Below are positions 16,870 through 26,276 of a stretch of 64,000 bases of DNA, one piece after another. The stretch is from Marinobacterium litorale DSM 23545 (lineage in GTDB: Bacteria; Pseudomonadota; Gammaproteobacteria; Pseudomonadales; Balneatricaceae): NCBI RefSeq assembly GCF_000428985.1, contig NZ_AUAZ01000004.1, forward strand, positions 157,157 to 221,156, read 5' to 3'. The notes below the pieces were generated by a model. It worked only from the letters and a program-made list of their open reading frames with translations. It was not told the DNA's origin and searched no databases. Position 1 is the first letter of the stretch, and each line of letters starts with the position of its first letter. Made by a program: the position numbers and the translations under genes.

Positions 16870-18090
16870 ATGCCACTGACTGACCGACAAGTTAAGGCTG
16901 CCAAGCCACAGGAAAAGAAATACAAGCTTGCAGACGGGAAAGGCCTGTATCTTGAGGTAAGGGCCAACGGCTCGAAGTACTGGCGTATGAAGTACCGTTT
17001 TCAAGGCAAGGAGAAACTGGCAGCCTTCGGGGTTTATCCAGACGTAAGCCTTGCGGCCGCTCGAGAACAGCGCGATGCGGCGCGGACACAGCTCACTCAA
17101 GGCATCGATCCAAACGCGACGAAACGAGCTAAGAAACAGGCTGGTCGTGAAGCTGCCGAAAACAGCTTTGAGCTAATCGCTCGCGAATGGTTCTCCATAC
17201 AGATGACCGATATGTCTGAAGGGCACCAGAAGCGGACCATACGCGCCCTTGAGAAACACCTCTTCGGATCCATCGGCAAACGCCCCATATCTGAAATCAC
17301 TGCATTGGATCTCCTGCCGGTTCTTCGCAAGATCGAAGACAAAGGACACGTAGAAACAGCCCACCGGGTCAAGCAGGTTGCCGGACAGGTCTTCCGCTAT
17401 GGCATTGTTACTGGCCGCTGTGACCGTAACCCATGCACCGACCTCAAAGATGCATTGCGACCAGCGAAGAAAAGCCACTTCGCAGCTATTACGAACCCCA
17501 AAGAGCTCGGCCGCTTGCTTGTCTCAATTGATGAATACCCAGGTACCCCAGCCGTCATCGCGGCGCTTAAGTGCTCTGCCCTCTGGTTTTGCCGCCCTGG
17601 CGAGCTTAGACAAGTCCGCTGGGATCAGATCAACTGGGAAGAAAAACGCATTGAGATCACGGCTGAGAAAACCCACCAGCCACACATCATCCCCCTCGCC
17701 CGACAAAGTCTTGAAATTCTCGAGAGTCTCAAACCCATTACCGGGCGCAGCCAGTATGTATTTCCAAGCGCAAGAGGCGCCAGCCGTCCAATGTCAGATG
17801 GTGCCGTTCGCATCGCTTTGAGAGGAATGGGATACGATAGGGAAACACACACTGCACATGGTTTTAGAGCCACCGCACGTACGCTTCTGGATGAGGTGTT
17901 GGATTACCGGATTGAGTGGATAGAGCAGCAGCTTGCTCACGAGGTTAAAGATGCCAACGGCAGAAGCTATAACCGGACCCGGCACTTGGAGCAGCGCCGA
18001 AAGATGATGCAGCACTGGGCTGATTATCTGGATCAACTTAAGGCCGCTGCCAACTCTAGCAATGTTATTAACGGCAATTTCGGCGGGTAA
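16870..18090 (+). CDS. int: P4-type tyrosine integrase
   Basis: A 406-residue integrase. The N-terminal DUF4102 arm-binding domain starts MPLTDRQVKAAKP...DGKGLYLEV, a core-binding domain follows, and the catalytic domain shows RPGELRQVRW (first Arg), HGFRATARTLL (His-x-x-Arg) and a C-terminal Tyr in SYNRTRHLEQRR. It would integrate and excise the island at a tRNA or tmRNA 3' end. The ATG at 16870 has AGGGGA 6 bases upstream; the earlier TTG does not. Arm-type repeats precede it. Confidence 0.9.
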   Translation: MPLTDRQVKAAKPQEKKYKLADGKGLYLEVRANGSKYWRMKYRFQGKEKLAAFGVYPDVSLAAAREQRDAARTQLTQGIDPNATKRAKKQAGREAAENSFELIAREWFSIQMTDMSEGHQKRTIRALEKHLFGSIGKRPISEITALDLLPVLRKIEDKGHVETAHRVKQVAGQVFRYGIVTGRCDRNPCTDLKDALRPAKKSHFAAITNPKELGRLLVSIDEYPGTPAVIAALKCSALWFCRPGELRQVRWDQINWEEKRIEITAEKTHQPHIIPLARQSLEILESLKPITGRSQYVFPSARGASRPMSDGAVRIALRGMGYDRETHTAHGFRATARTLLDEVLDYRIEWIEQQLAHEVKDANGRSYNRTRHLEQRRKMMQHWADYLDQLKAAANSSNVINGNFGG

Positions 18091-18131
18091 ACCAAACCGA
18101 AAGAGAGGTATCTCACCTTTGTTACAAATGC

Positions 18132-19817
18132 TTACGCGTCTTGATAGACCCAAGGTCGAGCCCCTCGCGTGTAGATCAGGCGTTCTGCTTGAGTTTTGAT
18201 ATGGGCAAACAGATCCACTTCCCAACTCTTAGAGCGATAACCCCCCAATGCTTCAGATAACTCATTGCTGAACGTGCGAGGCTCGCCTTCTGCCAGGAGC
18301 TGCCAGCTCGAAATCAACGCATCACGCCGCTCAACCAAAAAAGACGGGGATGGAACTCTATCTCGTTTAGCATTGTTAACCGCTTTGTGAGCAGGTAATA
18401 AATTCCAAAGATCATTGTTATGCAAAAGGGCGTATGGAAGCGCGTGATCCACGTCGAGCTGCGCTTTCGTTAAAGGACGATCACTCCAAACACAATTAAT
18501 GACCTCTTTCTGCAGAAATACCTCCCGTGCAATCCGCTGCTCCCGTTCTGGCTCTGCTCTGGTCAGTAATAGATTCAAGGTTACCCCTGCGTTGACCGCC
18601 GGATGATATTTCCTCGAAAACTGAGCCGTAAGCTCGGCCCACCTCAATAACAGAGAGTCACGAACCCAGTATCCGGTCAATGCAAACTCACGCCATAGAT
18701 CACCATCCAAGGCGACACTTCGGGTTGAGCTGTCGTAATCAAACATCTGCCCTTGGTCCGAAAACTTAATAGGGCCTACTTTGATCGTCGACCCAATGCT
18801 TTTCAATGTTTTACCGAGTACCGCTTCTATTTGAGCAGGTAGCCTCTGACGCTTCCAGTCGATCATAAAAAGCGTAAATACGGAGGCTGTATCGCCATAA
18901 TACTCAGAACAGAGCCGATGCAGCTCTGTCAGTAGTTTCCGAAAAGCAAGAGGTTTTCCACCACGACCTTCTGAATTGTTTTGAGGGATAAAAACGGGGG
19001 ATGTAATCAGCGGCCAATAGTATATTAGCCACAACCGTGCTATCGCCTCGATCGGCACATAAGCTTTACGATCTATACCCCAAGTAACAACTTTGTCTCC
19101 CTGTTCCGCCAGATCACAAAAAGCTCTGAGCAGCGCCAACTTGTACGTCGCCGTTTTACGATCGTTACGAAGTACTGACTCGATCCGATCCAGCGTTCGC
19201 ACCAAACCGGTCGAGCGTTGAAATAGCAGAGATGCCCATTGAATCCCACCGCGCCCGAGAGAGTCCGAGTTATCAAAGCGGCTCACGTACTCCAACCCCA
19301 GACGCGCACCCAGTAGTATCAAGTGATCTGGAGCGATGGAGTGGAATAGCCGTCCATCCCCATCTCGGTTGTCACTGCCAATATCTGGCCTCTGCGTTGG
19401 TATGGAAACCAACAGCCGCCCCCCTGGGCGTAATAAATCACGCAGATTTATCAGCGCTTCCACATGGTCCATTTCAGGGAGGTGCATAAAGACAGCCGAG
19501 CAGAGAATCCCGTCATACTGATCAGGCAGAACAATCTGAGGCAACTGCCCTGAGAACAAACGTGATTGAAGGTGCGGATGATGATCGATCGCAAGCTTTC
19601 GTAAGGACTCGCTTGGCTCAACGCCATAGGCATCGTAACCTTGAGTAAGAAGTTCACGTAGATCTCGCCCGGAACCGGCTCCTACATCGAGCACCTTTGC
19701 ACCGGCAGGAAAGCTCACCGAAAAATAGCGCTGTACTTCACTGACCACAGACTCATAGCGTTGAAATACACTTGCTGCTTGGTTTTCATAGAATTTGAGC
19801 GTTTCCTGATCGGCCAT
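18132..19817 (-). CDS. Fusion of class I SAM methyltransferase and HNH endonuclease
   Basis: A 561-residue protein. Residues 1-180 form a Rossmann methyltransferase (VLDVGAGSG at 42-50, LLRPGGRLLVSIP later). The middle part (about 180-440) is unassigned. Residues 454-486 hold an HNH nuclease core: VDHALP (456-461), NDLWNLLP (468-475) and NNAKRD (481-486). It is the last gene of the leftward defence run and convergent with int. A methylase plus nuclease in one chain in a defence island suggests a restriction-like or abortive system, but the small class I methyltransferase need not act on DNA. AT-rich flanks point to separate acquisition. Confidence 0.75.
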   Translation of the reverse strand: MADQETLKFYENQAASVFQRYESVVSEVQRYFSVSFPAGAKVLDVGAGSGRDLRELLTQGYDAYGVEPSESLRKLAIDHHPHLQSRLFSGQLPQIVLPDQYDGILCSAVFMHLPEMDHVEALINLRDLLRPGGRLLVSIPTQRPDIGSDNRDGDGRLFHSIAPDHLILLGARLGLEYVSRFDNSDSLGRGGIQWASLLFQRSTGLVRTLDRIESVLRNDRKTATYKLALLRAFCDLAEQGDKVVTWGIDRKAYVPIEAIARLWLIYYWPLITSPVFIPQNNSEGRGGKPLAFRKLLTELHRLCSEYYGDTASVFTLFMIDWKRQRLPAQIEAVLGKTLKSIGSTIKVGPIKFSDQGQMFDYDSSTRSVALDGDLWREFALTGYWVRDSLLLRWAELTAQFSRKYHPAVNAGVTLNLLLTRAEPEREQRIAREVFLQKEVINCVWSDRPLTKAQLDVDHALPYALLHNNDLWNLLPAHKAVNNAKRDRVPSPSFLVERRDALISSWQLLAEGEPRTFSNELSEALGGYRSKSWEVDLFAHIKTQAERLIYTRGARPWVYQDA

Positions 19818-20331
19818 TCGGTTTCTGCTCTTAATAGGTTTCTATTTCACGCACTTAATTTTTGAATAGATATATCTAGCCATCCAATCTTTTATAATTG
19901 TTCGTTTCGACGCATTAATAGCAATTCTTTGCCCCAGAAAAAACTTTTTGGCGTTTATATACCCAGTCCAATAAAATAAAAGTCCAATCTATTAAACTCA
20001 TAAAAATATAATAAATACTCGCTTTAACCAGACAGGACCCACATAGAAAAACGATAATTTTTCACTCACATAAATTTACAGCGTTCACTTAATTTGAAGG
20101 AGCAAAAATATCGATACAGTTCATAAGAAATCATCTAATATCATTGCAAAAATATAGATTATAAATTACAAAACAAGCATTTATACTCGCACCATATGTT
20201 TGGAATACCGATTATCTAGGAACCTTCTTCAGCTATACGTCGCTGCCATAACTTTTTGGTTCGACGGTATTCCCCCGAAAAATATGTCGTGATCCGTAGG
20301 CATTTCGACTCACTGAGTACCGTCTGTGCAG
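19818..20331. other. AT-rich intergenic region with a 12-bp palindrome
   Basis: About 510 bp of AT-rich DNA with no credible gene on either strand. TAGATATATCTA, a perfect palindrome, lies at 19867-19878, 50 bp before the methyltransferase-HNH start, where an operator could sit. The promoter of that gene is probably here. The low GC contrasts with the flanks and marks a likely junction between separately acquired cassettes. Confidence 0.45.
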
Positions 20332-20694
20332 TCATGAGTCCCTGTATATTTTCAAAGCTTTCAGAACACTTAACGACTTTGTCAGATCATTGAGCGACGA
20401 TGACGCCTTATTGGCCTCCGCCGTATAAGTTTCCGCGTTCTTTTTAATGTCGACCAATGCATCTCTGAGCTCTATGAGCTCATCCAAGAACTGTTCGTTC
20501 ATTTCAGCGGTAAGGAAGGTATGCCCACAGGAAAGACATTCGCGCCCCCTTCGGAACCAGTGAACATCTTGATGATCAGTCCGGTACCAACGCTGACCAG
20601 ATTCTTCACCAAGATCTCTCAATCCGATCGCACGACAGGTTTCGATTTCCCCGCAACTAGGGCAGTACATTTGTGTTCCACCGTTTCTACCCAT
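20332..20694 (-). CDS. NrdR-like zinc ribbon fused to coiled coil
   Basis: A 120-residue protein. CPSCGEIETC and RRGRECLSCGHTFLT form a zinc ribbon very like the N-terminus of the repressor NrdR (CPxC...RRRxCxxCxxRFTT). The ATP-cone domain of NrdR is absent; instead a helical coiled coil follows (ELIELRDALVDIKKNAETYT...). The start is the ATG at 20694 with AAGGAG upstream. It could be a small DNA-binding regulator tied to the BREX region, and is not a true NrdR. Confidence 0.6.
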   Translation of the reverse strand: MGRNGGTQMYCPSCGEIETCRAIGLRDLGEESGQRWYRTDHQDVHWFRRGRECLSCGHTFLTAEMNEQFLDELIELRDALVDIKKNAETYTAEANKASSSLNDLTKSLSVLKALKIYRDS

Positions 20695-20732
20695 ACCCTC
20701 TCCTTGAAAAGACAGAATGACACAACGTGTCG

Positions 20733-21263
20733 CTACCTCTTTCTGTTACCGCTGGCACCTCCACCTTGGACCGAAAAATCAAGGAGATCCTGTCGACCAT
20801 GGATATAATCAAGTAACCTCCCCCTGCAGTAACGGCAGTAATTGCGAACCCCACCATCAATCAAAAAATACTGCCAAGTCTCATAGTGGGTGGCATTACA
20901 GCCACCTTCACATTTCACGGGACCCAACAATTTTCGCGGCCTTCGTGTCAGATCGACCGACTTGAATTGAGTTGGCAACTGTTGACGCTTTCTCTTCTTT
21001 CTTTTGCGCTTCAGAGGTGGAGCTGTATGTTCACCGTCGTCTCGGGCTTCTTTTTTGCGTAGACTCCGTTCACTTCGAATCTTCTCGCTCTCGACAGTAT
21101 CGTTCAGGAATTGGTTTATCTGATCGACAATAGAATCGACCGCTTCCTCGGCATCAATACCACGCCTACGTAACCAAACCCGCAGCGACTCCAAGCTAGT
21201 CAGGTGCGGGGTGACTTCGTCACGCAGCTCTTGAAGTATCGTTTTTTCTTTGTCACTCGCCAT
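20733..21263 (-). CDS. Uncharacterised zinc-finger protein next to brxL
   Basis: A 176-residue protein beginning with a helical region (LRVWLRRRGIDAEEAVDSIV), then a very basic linker (PPLKRKRKKRKRQQ), then a zinc-binding part with CEGGCNATHYETW and YCRYCRGR. It lies 32 bp downstream of brxL on the same strand, so it is probably co-transcribed. Nucleic-acid binding is likely from the basic linker and Cys pairs. I know of no BREX component with this layout. Confidence 0.55.
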   Translation of the reverse strand: MASDKEKTILQELRDEVTPHLTSLESLRVWLRRRGIDAEEAVDSIVDQINQFLNDTVESEKIRSERSLRKKEARDDGEHTAPPLKRKRKKRKRQQLPTQFKSVDLTRRPRKLLGPVKCEGGCNATHYETWQYFLIDGGVRNYCRYCRGRLLDYIHGRQDLLDFSVQGGGASGNRKR

Positions 21264-21295
21264 TTCCCTATGCCACCTGTTCTCATATTGCAGCT

Positions 21296-23344
21296 CTACT
21301 CTGCCAGGGCTTTTAATAGCGCATCTCTCGCATCTTGATAAAACTGAATATCGACCTTTGTTGCCATGTCATCTGACAAATCATAAAGCTGACGGCGGGC
21401 AGCTACTGGCATCAGTAGAGCGCTAGCTCCTTTTTCCACAGCCAACTCAGCGATATTTACAGCGCTATTTACAGGTTCGATTGAACCACCCAGGTTAATC
21501 TCACCAATAACGATCAGGCCCCCCTTTACAGACTTCTTTAGCATACTACTGCACATAGCAACCAAAGCAGCCACACCAAGCTTCGAGCCCTTCTTGGCTG
21601 CATCAAACGCCCTAAGCTGAACACTGAACTCATGGGAGCGCGGGTCACGATCGCCAATTAGCTGAGCAGCCCTGGCGTATAGATTCTGCTCTGCATAACG
21701 CATCGATTCTTTGAAGGCGGGCGGAGCGGGGTTATTGAGTATTTTGACTCCGGAGCCCGGTCCTTCATTCACTTCTATTCGGTAAAGACCAGCGTTGTCA
21801 TCAATATCTGAACCACCTTCGCTGATGGTCCATATCTGACCCGGTTCCAATGGATCGTCACCGATCTCGTTATCCGCCCGGAGCTCCGGCGTCGCGACAA
21901 ACTTCTCGACTCCGTCATCACCGATAAAGTAGCTAAAGTGGGTATTACGAAACTCGGCAGCCCCCACTCGCTTCTGCTGTTCTTTCACACGGCGACGAAC
22001 TTCTAACGACAAACGCGTAGCCCACTCCAGATCATCATCTGATATATCCATTTCAGAATCTGGATACATAAGCTTGAGCAGCCCGGAGACAGTCTTGTTC
22101 ACGGCGTTGGTATCACGACCGCTCAATGCTCCCCCCAAATGGACACGGTTCTGCATAGCAGCAACTCGGCTCTGAAAACGCAGGCGGCTCATGCACTCCG
22201 AAAAGAAGTCGCTGACTAGGCCAAAGTGATCGGTGGTCAGTTCCTTACTCATCTTGGGTACGTCCCAGCCTGGCAGATAACAATGGATACGATCCATCCA
22301 GGCGGTATCATCACGCATCTCCTGGGGGAGAGGGCCGAACAGATGCCCCACGCGCTGTTGGTGCTCCACATCCACATCGAAGTTACCCACAAAAACCATG
22401 GAGCCATCAGCGCGGATACTCTCCTTACCGCGACTGAACTCACCGGACTCCATGTAGCCTTTCATGATGTTGATCCCCTCTTTTGTATCAAAGGAGATAC
22501 CACTGACTTCATCGAAACAGACAACATCGTACTGACAGACAAGACCTCGCTGCCCAGAGGCATTGTTGACGAACATCTTGGCAATCGTGGCCTTCCCCCC
22601 TGATATCAGGTGGGCATAGGGGGAAACCTGCTGAAAAAGGTGACTTTTACCAGTACCACGAGGACCCAGTTCTACCAGGTTATAGTTGCGCTCGACGAAG
22701 GGCACCATACGCAACAGAATGGAATCCTTAGCCCGATCAGATAAAGCTTGGGGCTCCAAACCAATTGAGCGAACTAGAAAGTCACGCCACTCTTCGCTAC
22801 TGAATCGTCCACGTGCTTCGGACATCACATCCAGCACATTTCTCTTGGACATTTGGATCGGACGTAAATCAGCAATCCCGAATGCATTACCCTTTTCTTC
22901 TGCAATGACCGGGTCATATTCGAGCGTCACTTCGGCATAGAAGCCTCCCGTCAGGAGGCGTTCGTTGTCATCAACAATCTTGTCTGCAATGCGCACACGA
23001 TTAAGGTTAAGGCTGGGCAAGGATGCAAGGTAACCGCCCTCTTTCTCAACAAAACGGACGCTGACAATATCGATCAGCTTGGCGCGTCCATCCTTGTACG
23101 CTCGAGCCTTGAACAACTCTTCTTCGCCAGCGCGTACCGTGCGGGATGCCAGCTGGCGCTGAACGATCTCCAGTCCCTCATCGATTTCGTCAGGATCGGT
23201 GGATGCGCAGTACCTTCCCAACATAAACTCGACCACATAGGTTGGTACCGGAAACTGGCGTGCGAAGGTCCGTACCAGATCCTTGCGTACGATATAGCCT
23301 TCAAAAACATCAGCGGCCTTGTTATCCAGCATATCCAGTTCCAC
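21296..23344 (-). CDS. brxL: BREX protease-like ATPase BrxL
   Basis: A 682-residue BrxL. An AAA+ domain has Walker A ELGPRGTGKSH (about 225-235) and Walker B VVCFDEVSG (about 275). The C-terminal Lon-like domain contains KKGSKLGVAALVA, where Lon has its Ser active site, and GGLIVIGEINLGGSIEPV. BrxL assembles on DNA and is required for phage exclusion in BREX type I. A GTG start at 23344 is supported by GGAGAG 6 bases upstream. It follows pglZ by 17 bp. Confidence 0.92.
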   Translation of the reverse strand: MELDMLDNKAADVFEGYIVRKDLVRTFARQFPVPTYVVEFMLGRYCASTDPDEIDEGLEIVQRQLASRTVRAGEEELFKARAYKDGRAKLIDIVSVRFVEKEGGYLASLPSLNLNRVRIADKIVDDNERLLTGGFYAEVTLEYDPVIAEEKGNAFGIADLRPIQMSKRNVLDVMSEARGRFSSEEWRDFLVRSIGLEPQALSDRAKDSILLRMVPFVERNYNLVELGPRGTGKSHLFQQVSPYAHLISGGKATIAKMFVNNASGQRGLVCQYDVVCFDEVSGISFDTKEGINIMKGYMESGEFSRGKESIRADGSMVFVGNFDVDVEHQQRVGHLFGPLPQEMRDDTAWMDRIHCYLPGWDVPKMSKELTTDHFGLVSDFFSECMSRLRFQSRVAAMQNRVHLGGALSGRDTNAVNKTVSGLLKLMYPDSEMDISDDDLEWATRLSLEVRRRVKEQQKRVGAAEFRNTHFSYFIGDDGVEKFVATPELRADNEIGDDPLEPGQIWTISEGGSDIDDNAGLYRIEVNEGPGSGVKILNNPAPPAFKESMRYAEQNLYARAAQLIGDRDPRSHEFSVQLRAFDAAKKGSKLGVAALVAMCSSMLKKSVKGGLIVIGEINLGGSIEPVNSAVNIAELAVEKGASALLMPVAARRQLYDLSDDMATKVDIQFYQDARDALLKALAE

Positions 23345-23361
23345 GTATTTCTCTCCTAACC

Positions 23362-25683
23362 TTATTCGTCACCAACCAGAGTCGGCTTTTTCGCTAGCAC
23401 ATTGCCACTTTCATCCAACAGCACCAGTACCGCTGTCATGCCTTCAAAGTCATCATCCACCATCAGGCTGCACTTACCGCCCTTGAGGGGTTTGCGCTTG
23501 CAGATTTCAGAGTCCGCCTCCGCTGCATGCGTTCTCAGCACCGCCACCACGCCATCAGCATCCGTTTCTGCCTGGACCTTGCAGGTTAACCCCAACCAAC
23601 GCAGATCAGACAGGGTCGCATTCACACTCGGCCCAGACTGAGCTTGCTGCTGGTTACTACTGATTTCGATAATGGGAGTTAAGCACTCCTGCAAACTCAA
23701 ACCGCCATGGTCATAATGCTGGCCCGCCTTGAAGCTGCTGATGCCCGGTGCCATGGCAATGCTGACATTCTTGTTCCAGTACCAACCCAGCTGCAGATAC
23801 CCTGTATCCAACGCATCCTTGATCACTGCACAACGGCCCCAGCGGGTATCGGTCAGGTGTTTGGTAAGATCCACCTTGGACATGGCGCCCGGTGTGAGTA
23901 TCCAGCCATGATCGGTCACAATCCTGATCTTGCGCCAACCAGTGGCCAGGAGCTCATCCACACGCTCGACTACTTCTTCCAGGAGGGTATCAATGCGAGC
24001 TGCCAGCTTCAGGCCCTTGACGTGGCCCTCCTTGTCGATATCGCCACTCTGTACCCAGGCATTGCCGGATGGATCACCGGATTCACCCTCTTCCAAATAC
24101 ATCCAGCCTTTTTCCTTCAAATACTTCTTCAGGTAATAGGCCGAAAAATCCTTATCTTCATCCAACAAGCTGGGTTCAAAATCCCGGTCGGACACCCGTC
24201 CTGTCAGCTTGTCATGGACAGGGGTCACAGCGGCCTTGGCGGTAGCTGTGACCGATGGTAAGGCCGCCCAATTGAACGACAGCTTTACATCGGCTTTAGA
24301 TGCCAGCATCTGCTGTAGTCGCTGAGCGATGTCATAGCGCAGGCCATCCACAAAGAAGACCACTTCACCACCCACGGAATAATCAGCAGTTGCCTCGTTT
24401 ACCTGATCACTCCCTGGGTACCCTTTTGATTTCACAAGGGCCTGGAAATTGCGGGTGATTTCATCCAGCCAGGGGGTGTAGATCAGCGCCAGCAGTTGTT
24501 GCACCAGCGCCTGCTGACCATTAGACAGTGGATAAGCCAAGGCTCTGAGCGCCAGATCATCCACCCGCCAATACTGCTGGCGATAAAGCTCTGCCATCTC
24601 TTCAGCATCAATTCCGGAAAACACCTGCTGGGTGTGCTCGGCAACTTGGCTAAGAAACTCCATCACGCACGCCAGAGGCGCGCGTCCCAACTGTGACCAG
24701 ATCCAGGTACGACGTTCGGCATGACGCCGCTCAAGTTGCAGCAACTGTTGGCGTGCTTGAACAGGGTCCAGTGACAACAGCTGGTTCAAATCCTGCTCAA
24801 GACGCTGTTCATCATCGGCATTAATCACCGGGTAGCTAGCACCATCAGCAGCCAGATCGGGCTGCACCTTCAACAGCAGGTCTGGCAAATTGGGGTAGTG
24901 ATGACAGGACTCAACATAACGCTGCCAAACGCTCTCCCAGACACCCTGGCGCTGACACAACAACTCCGCCGCCGTCAGATCGCCGTCACGTTCCGGGCTG
25001 AAGTGATATTCAGTCTCGCAGATGCCCACCAGGGCCTGCCAACGGGGCGCATCCCAGCGTTCACGGCATACTTTACTGTCATTCATCCAGCTAAGCAGGT
25101 CACGCACCGGATCACTGGACACCAGCTTATTGAAGTCCGGCGCTTCCAGGCGGCGGTTGGCCAGCTCGTCTCGTTCGCTTTCCAGTATTTCGGTGAGCAC
25201 CCGCAACATTGACTGTTGTGACTTTTCATCCTTAGCCACATCCAGACCGGCACCGCCATTGGCCGATATCAGGAATGCATTGACCGTCCAGTCACGGCCG
25301 GTGTTGTTGTAGATCCACCAACAGCCGCGATACTGCAGCTCTGCCAAGGGCTTGAGCACATCGGGGCAATCGGCAATGGCACGCAAGTCGCGGCGCTCTA
25401 CACCCGGCAAATACAGAATCGGGGTACGATCCTGTGGCAGCTGCACCTCTGGCAACACGCCTTCGATCACACACTTGATCCAGATGGCCGGTCCGCGCTT
25501 CTGCTCAGGGGCATAGCCGCCCAGCACCACCAACTCCGGCATGGCGGCTTGCAGCAGCGGCAAGGCGGATTCCCACTGACGTTGTTTATCCGTCCAGAGA
25601 ATAACGCTCGGTGCCATCTGGATATTGGAGTTATAGGCGGCGCTGGCACGGACTTCCTCGGCCAGAAGGTCAATCAGTTTCAT
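23362..25683 (-). CDS. pglZ: BREX alkaline-phosphatase-fold protein PglZ
   Basis: A 773-residue PglZ of BREX type I. The alkaline-phosphatase-like domain has the metal-binding segment VVFFVDGLRYDIAQRL in its middle and a downstream RIVTDHGWILTPG with Asp/His ligands. PglZ is needed for both BREX methylation and exclusion. The ATG at 25683 overlaps the HNH stop (ATGA). Normally pglZ follows pglX directly; here five genes separate them. Confidence 0.92.
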   Translation of the reverse strand: MKLIDLLAEEVRASAAYNSNIQMAPSVILWTDKQRQWESALPLLQAAMPELVVLGGYAPEQKRGPAIWIKCVIEGVLPEVQLPQDRTPILYLPGVERRDLRAIADCPDVLKPLAELQYRGCWWIYNNTGRDWTVNAFLISANGGAGLDVAKDEKSQQSMLRVLTEILESERDELANRRLEAPDFNKLVSSDPVRDLLSWMNDSKVCRERWDAPRWQALVGICETEYHFSPERDGDLTAAELLCQRQGVWESVWQRYVESCHHYPNLPDLLLKVQPDLAADGASYPVINADDEQRLEQDLNQLLSLDPVQARQQLLQLERRHAERRTWIWSQLGRAPLACVMEFLSQVAEHTQQVFSGIDAEEMAELYRQQYWRVDDLALRALAYPLSNGQQALVQQLLALIYTPWLDEITRNFQALVKSKGYPGSDQVNEATADYSVGGEVVFFVDGLRYDIAQRLQQMLASKADVKLSFNWAALPSVTATAKAAVTPVHDKLTGRVSDRDFEPSLLDEDKDFSAYYLKKYLKEKGWMYLEEGESGDPSGNAWVQSGDIDKEGHVKGLKLAARIDTLLEEVVERVDELLATGWRKIRIVTDHGWILTPGAMSKVDLTKHLTDTRWGRCAVIKDALDTGYLQLGWYWNKNVSIAMAPGISSFKAGQHYDHGGLSLQECLTPIIEISSNQQQAQSGPSVNATLSDLRWLGLTCKVQAETDADGVVAVLRTHAAEADSEICKRKPLKGGKCSLMVDDDFEGMTAVLVLLDESGNVLAKKPTLVGDE

Positions 25684-26276
25684 AGCAGTCCCTGGCGGTT
25701 CGCTTCGTACCAAACGAAGGGTGATAGCTCTTTCAGACTTTCTTCATCTTTTCTGCGAAGGTAACGGGTAAAAGCCCTACTTCTCATTTTTCGGTGCTGT
25801 TCACTATCGAGATTCAAACGCGAGATTGTCGTCGCAGCGACCTCTGCCACGGCATTATCCAGTTCCGGATTAGGCTTTATAGCACCACTTGCCAGGTTCA
25901 AAACAAATGTATCTGGCTGTATCTCAAAAGGATCAAGTAGATCGGTGAATGCGTTCTTGGAGCGATTTGGCCCCAAACAGGACAAACGATAGTTGGACCA
26001 CTCGTAAGCATCACCCGCGAGGGCCGACTTGGGTATGAAATGGTCCGTGGATGATGCGCCTGATACCCACTCGAAATAGATAGCCAGGTAGGCACAGACG
26101 CCTGAGTAGGCTTCCCACAGCTGCTCGTTGGTCTTTTGCCAGTACGCCGGAAGTTTACTCGGTTCGGGTGGAGCGCTCTGTAAATCGATCCCTTTTTTAT
26201 CCAACCAGGCAAGCCCAGGCTGACGTACCTCCTCGTCAAAGCTCTCTGGCTCTGGCTGTAATTTAACTGGAATCAT
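25680..26276 (-). CDS. HNH endonuclease, PtuB-like partner of the adjacent ATPase
   Basis: A 198-residue HNH nuclease: GVCAYLAIYFEW (59-70), TDHFIPKS (77-84, the catalytic His region), NYRLSC (95-100) and NRSKN (104-108). The layout is that of TIGR02646/PtuB-like HNH proteins that pair with an ATPase, as in Septu. The ATG at 26276 overlaps the ATPase stop (TGATG), and its stop overlaps the pglZ start, so it is translationally locked into the BREX operon. An in-frame GTG at 26279 is the alternative start. Confidence 0.75.
   Translation of the reverse strand: MIPVKLQPEPESFDEEVRQPGLAWLDKKGIDLQSAPPEPSKLPAYWQKTNEQLWEAYSGVCAYLAIYFEWVSGASSTDHFIPKSALAGDAYEWSNYRLSCLGPNRSKNAFTDLLDPFEIQPDTFVLNLASGAIKPNPELDNAVAEVAATTISRLNLDSEQHRKMRSRAFTRYLRRKDEESLKELSPFVWYEANRQGLL

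Noticed and set aside
20332..20694. True NrdR repressor
   Set aside because: The NrdR-type zinc ribbon is followed by a coiled coil and not by the ATP-cone domain needed for NrdR function.
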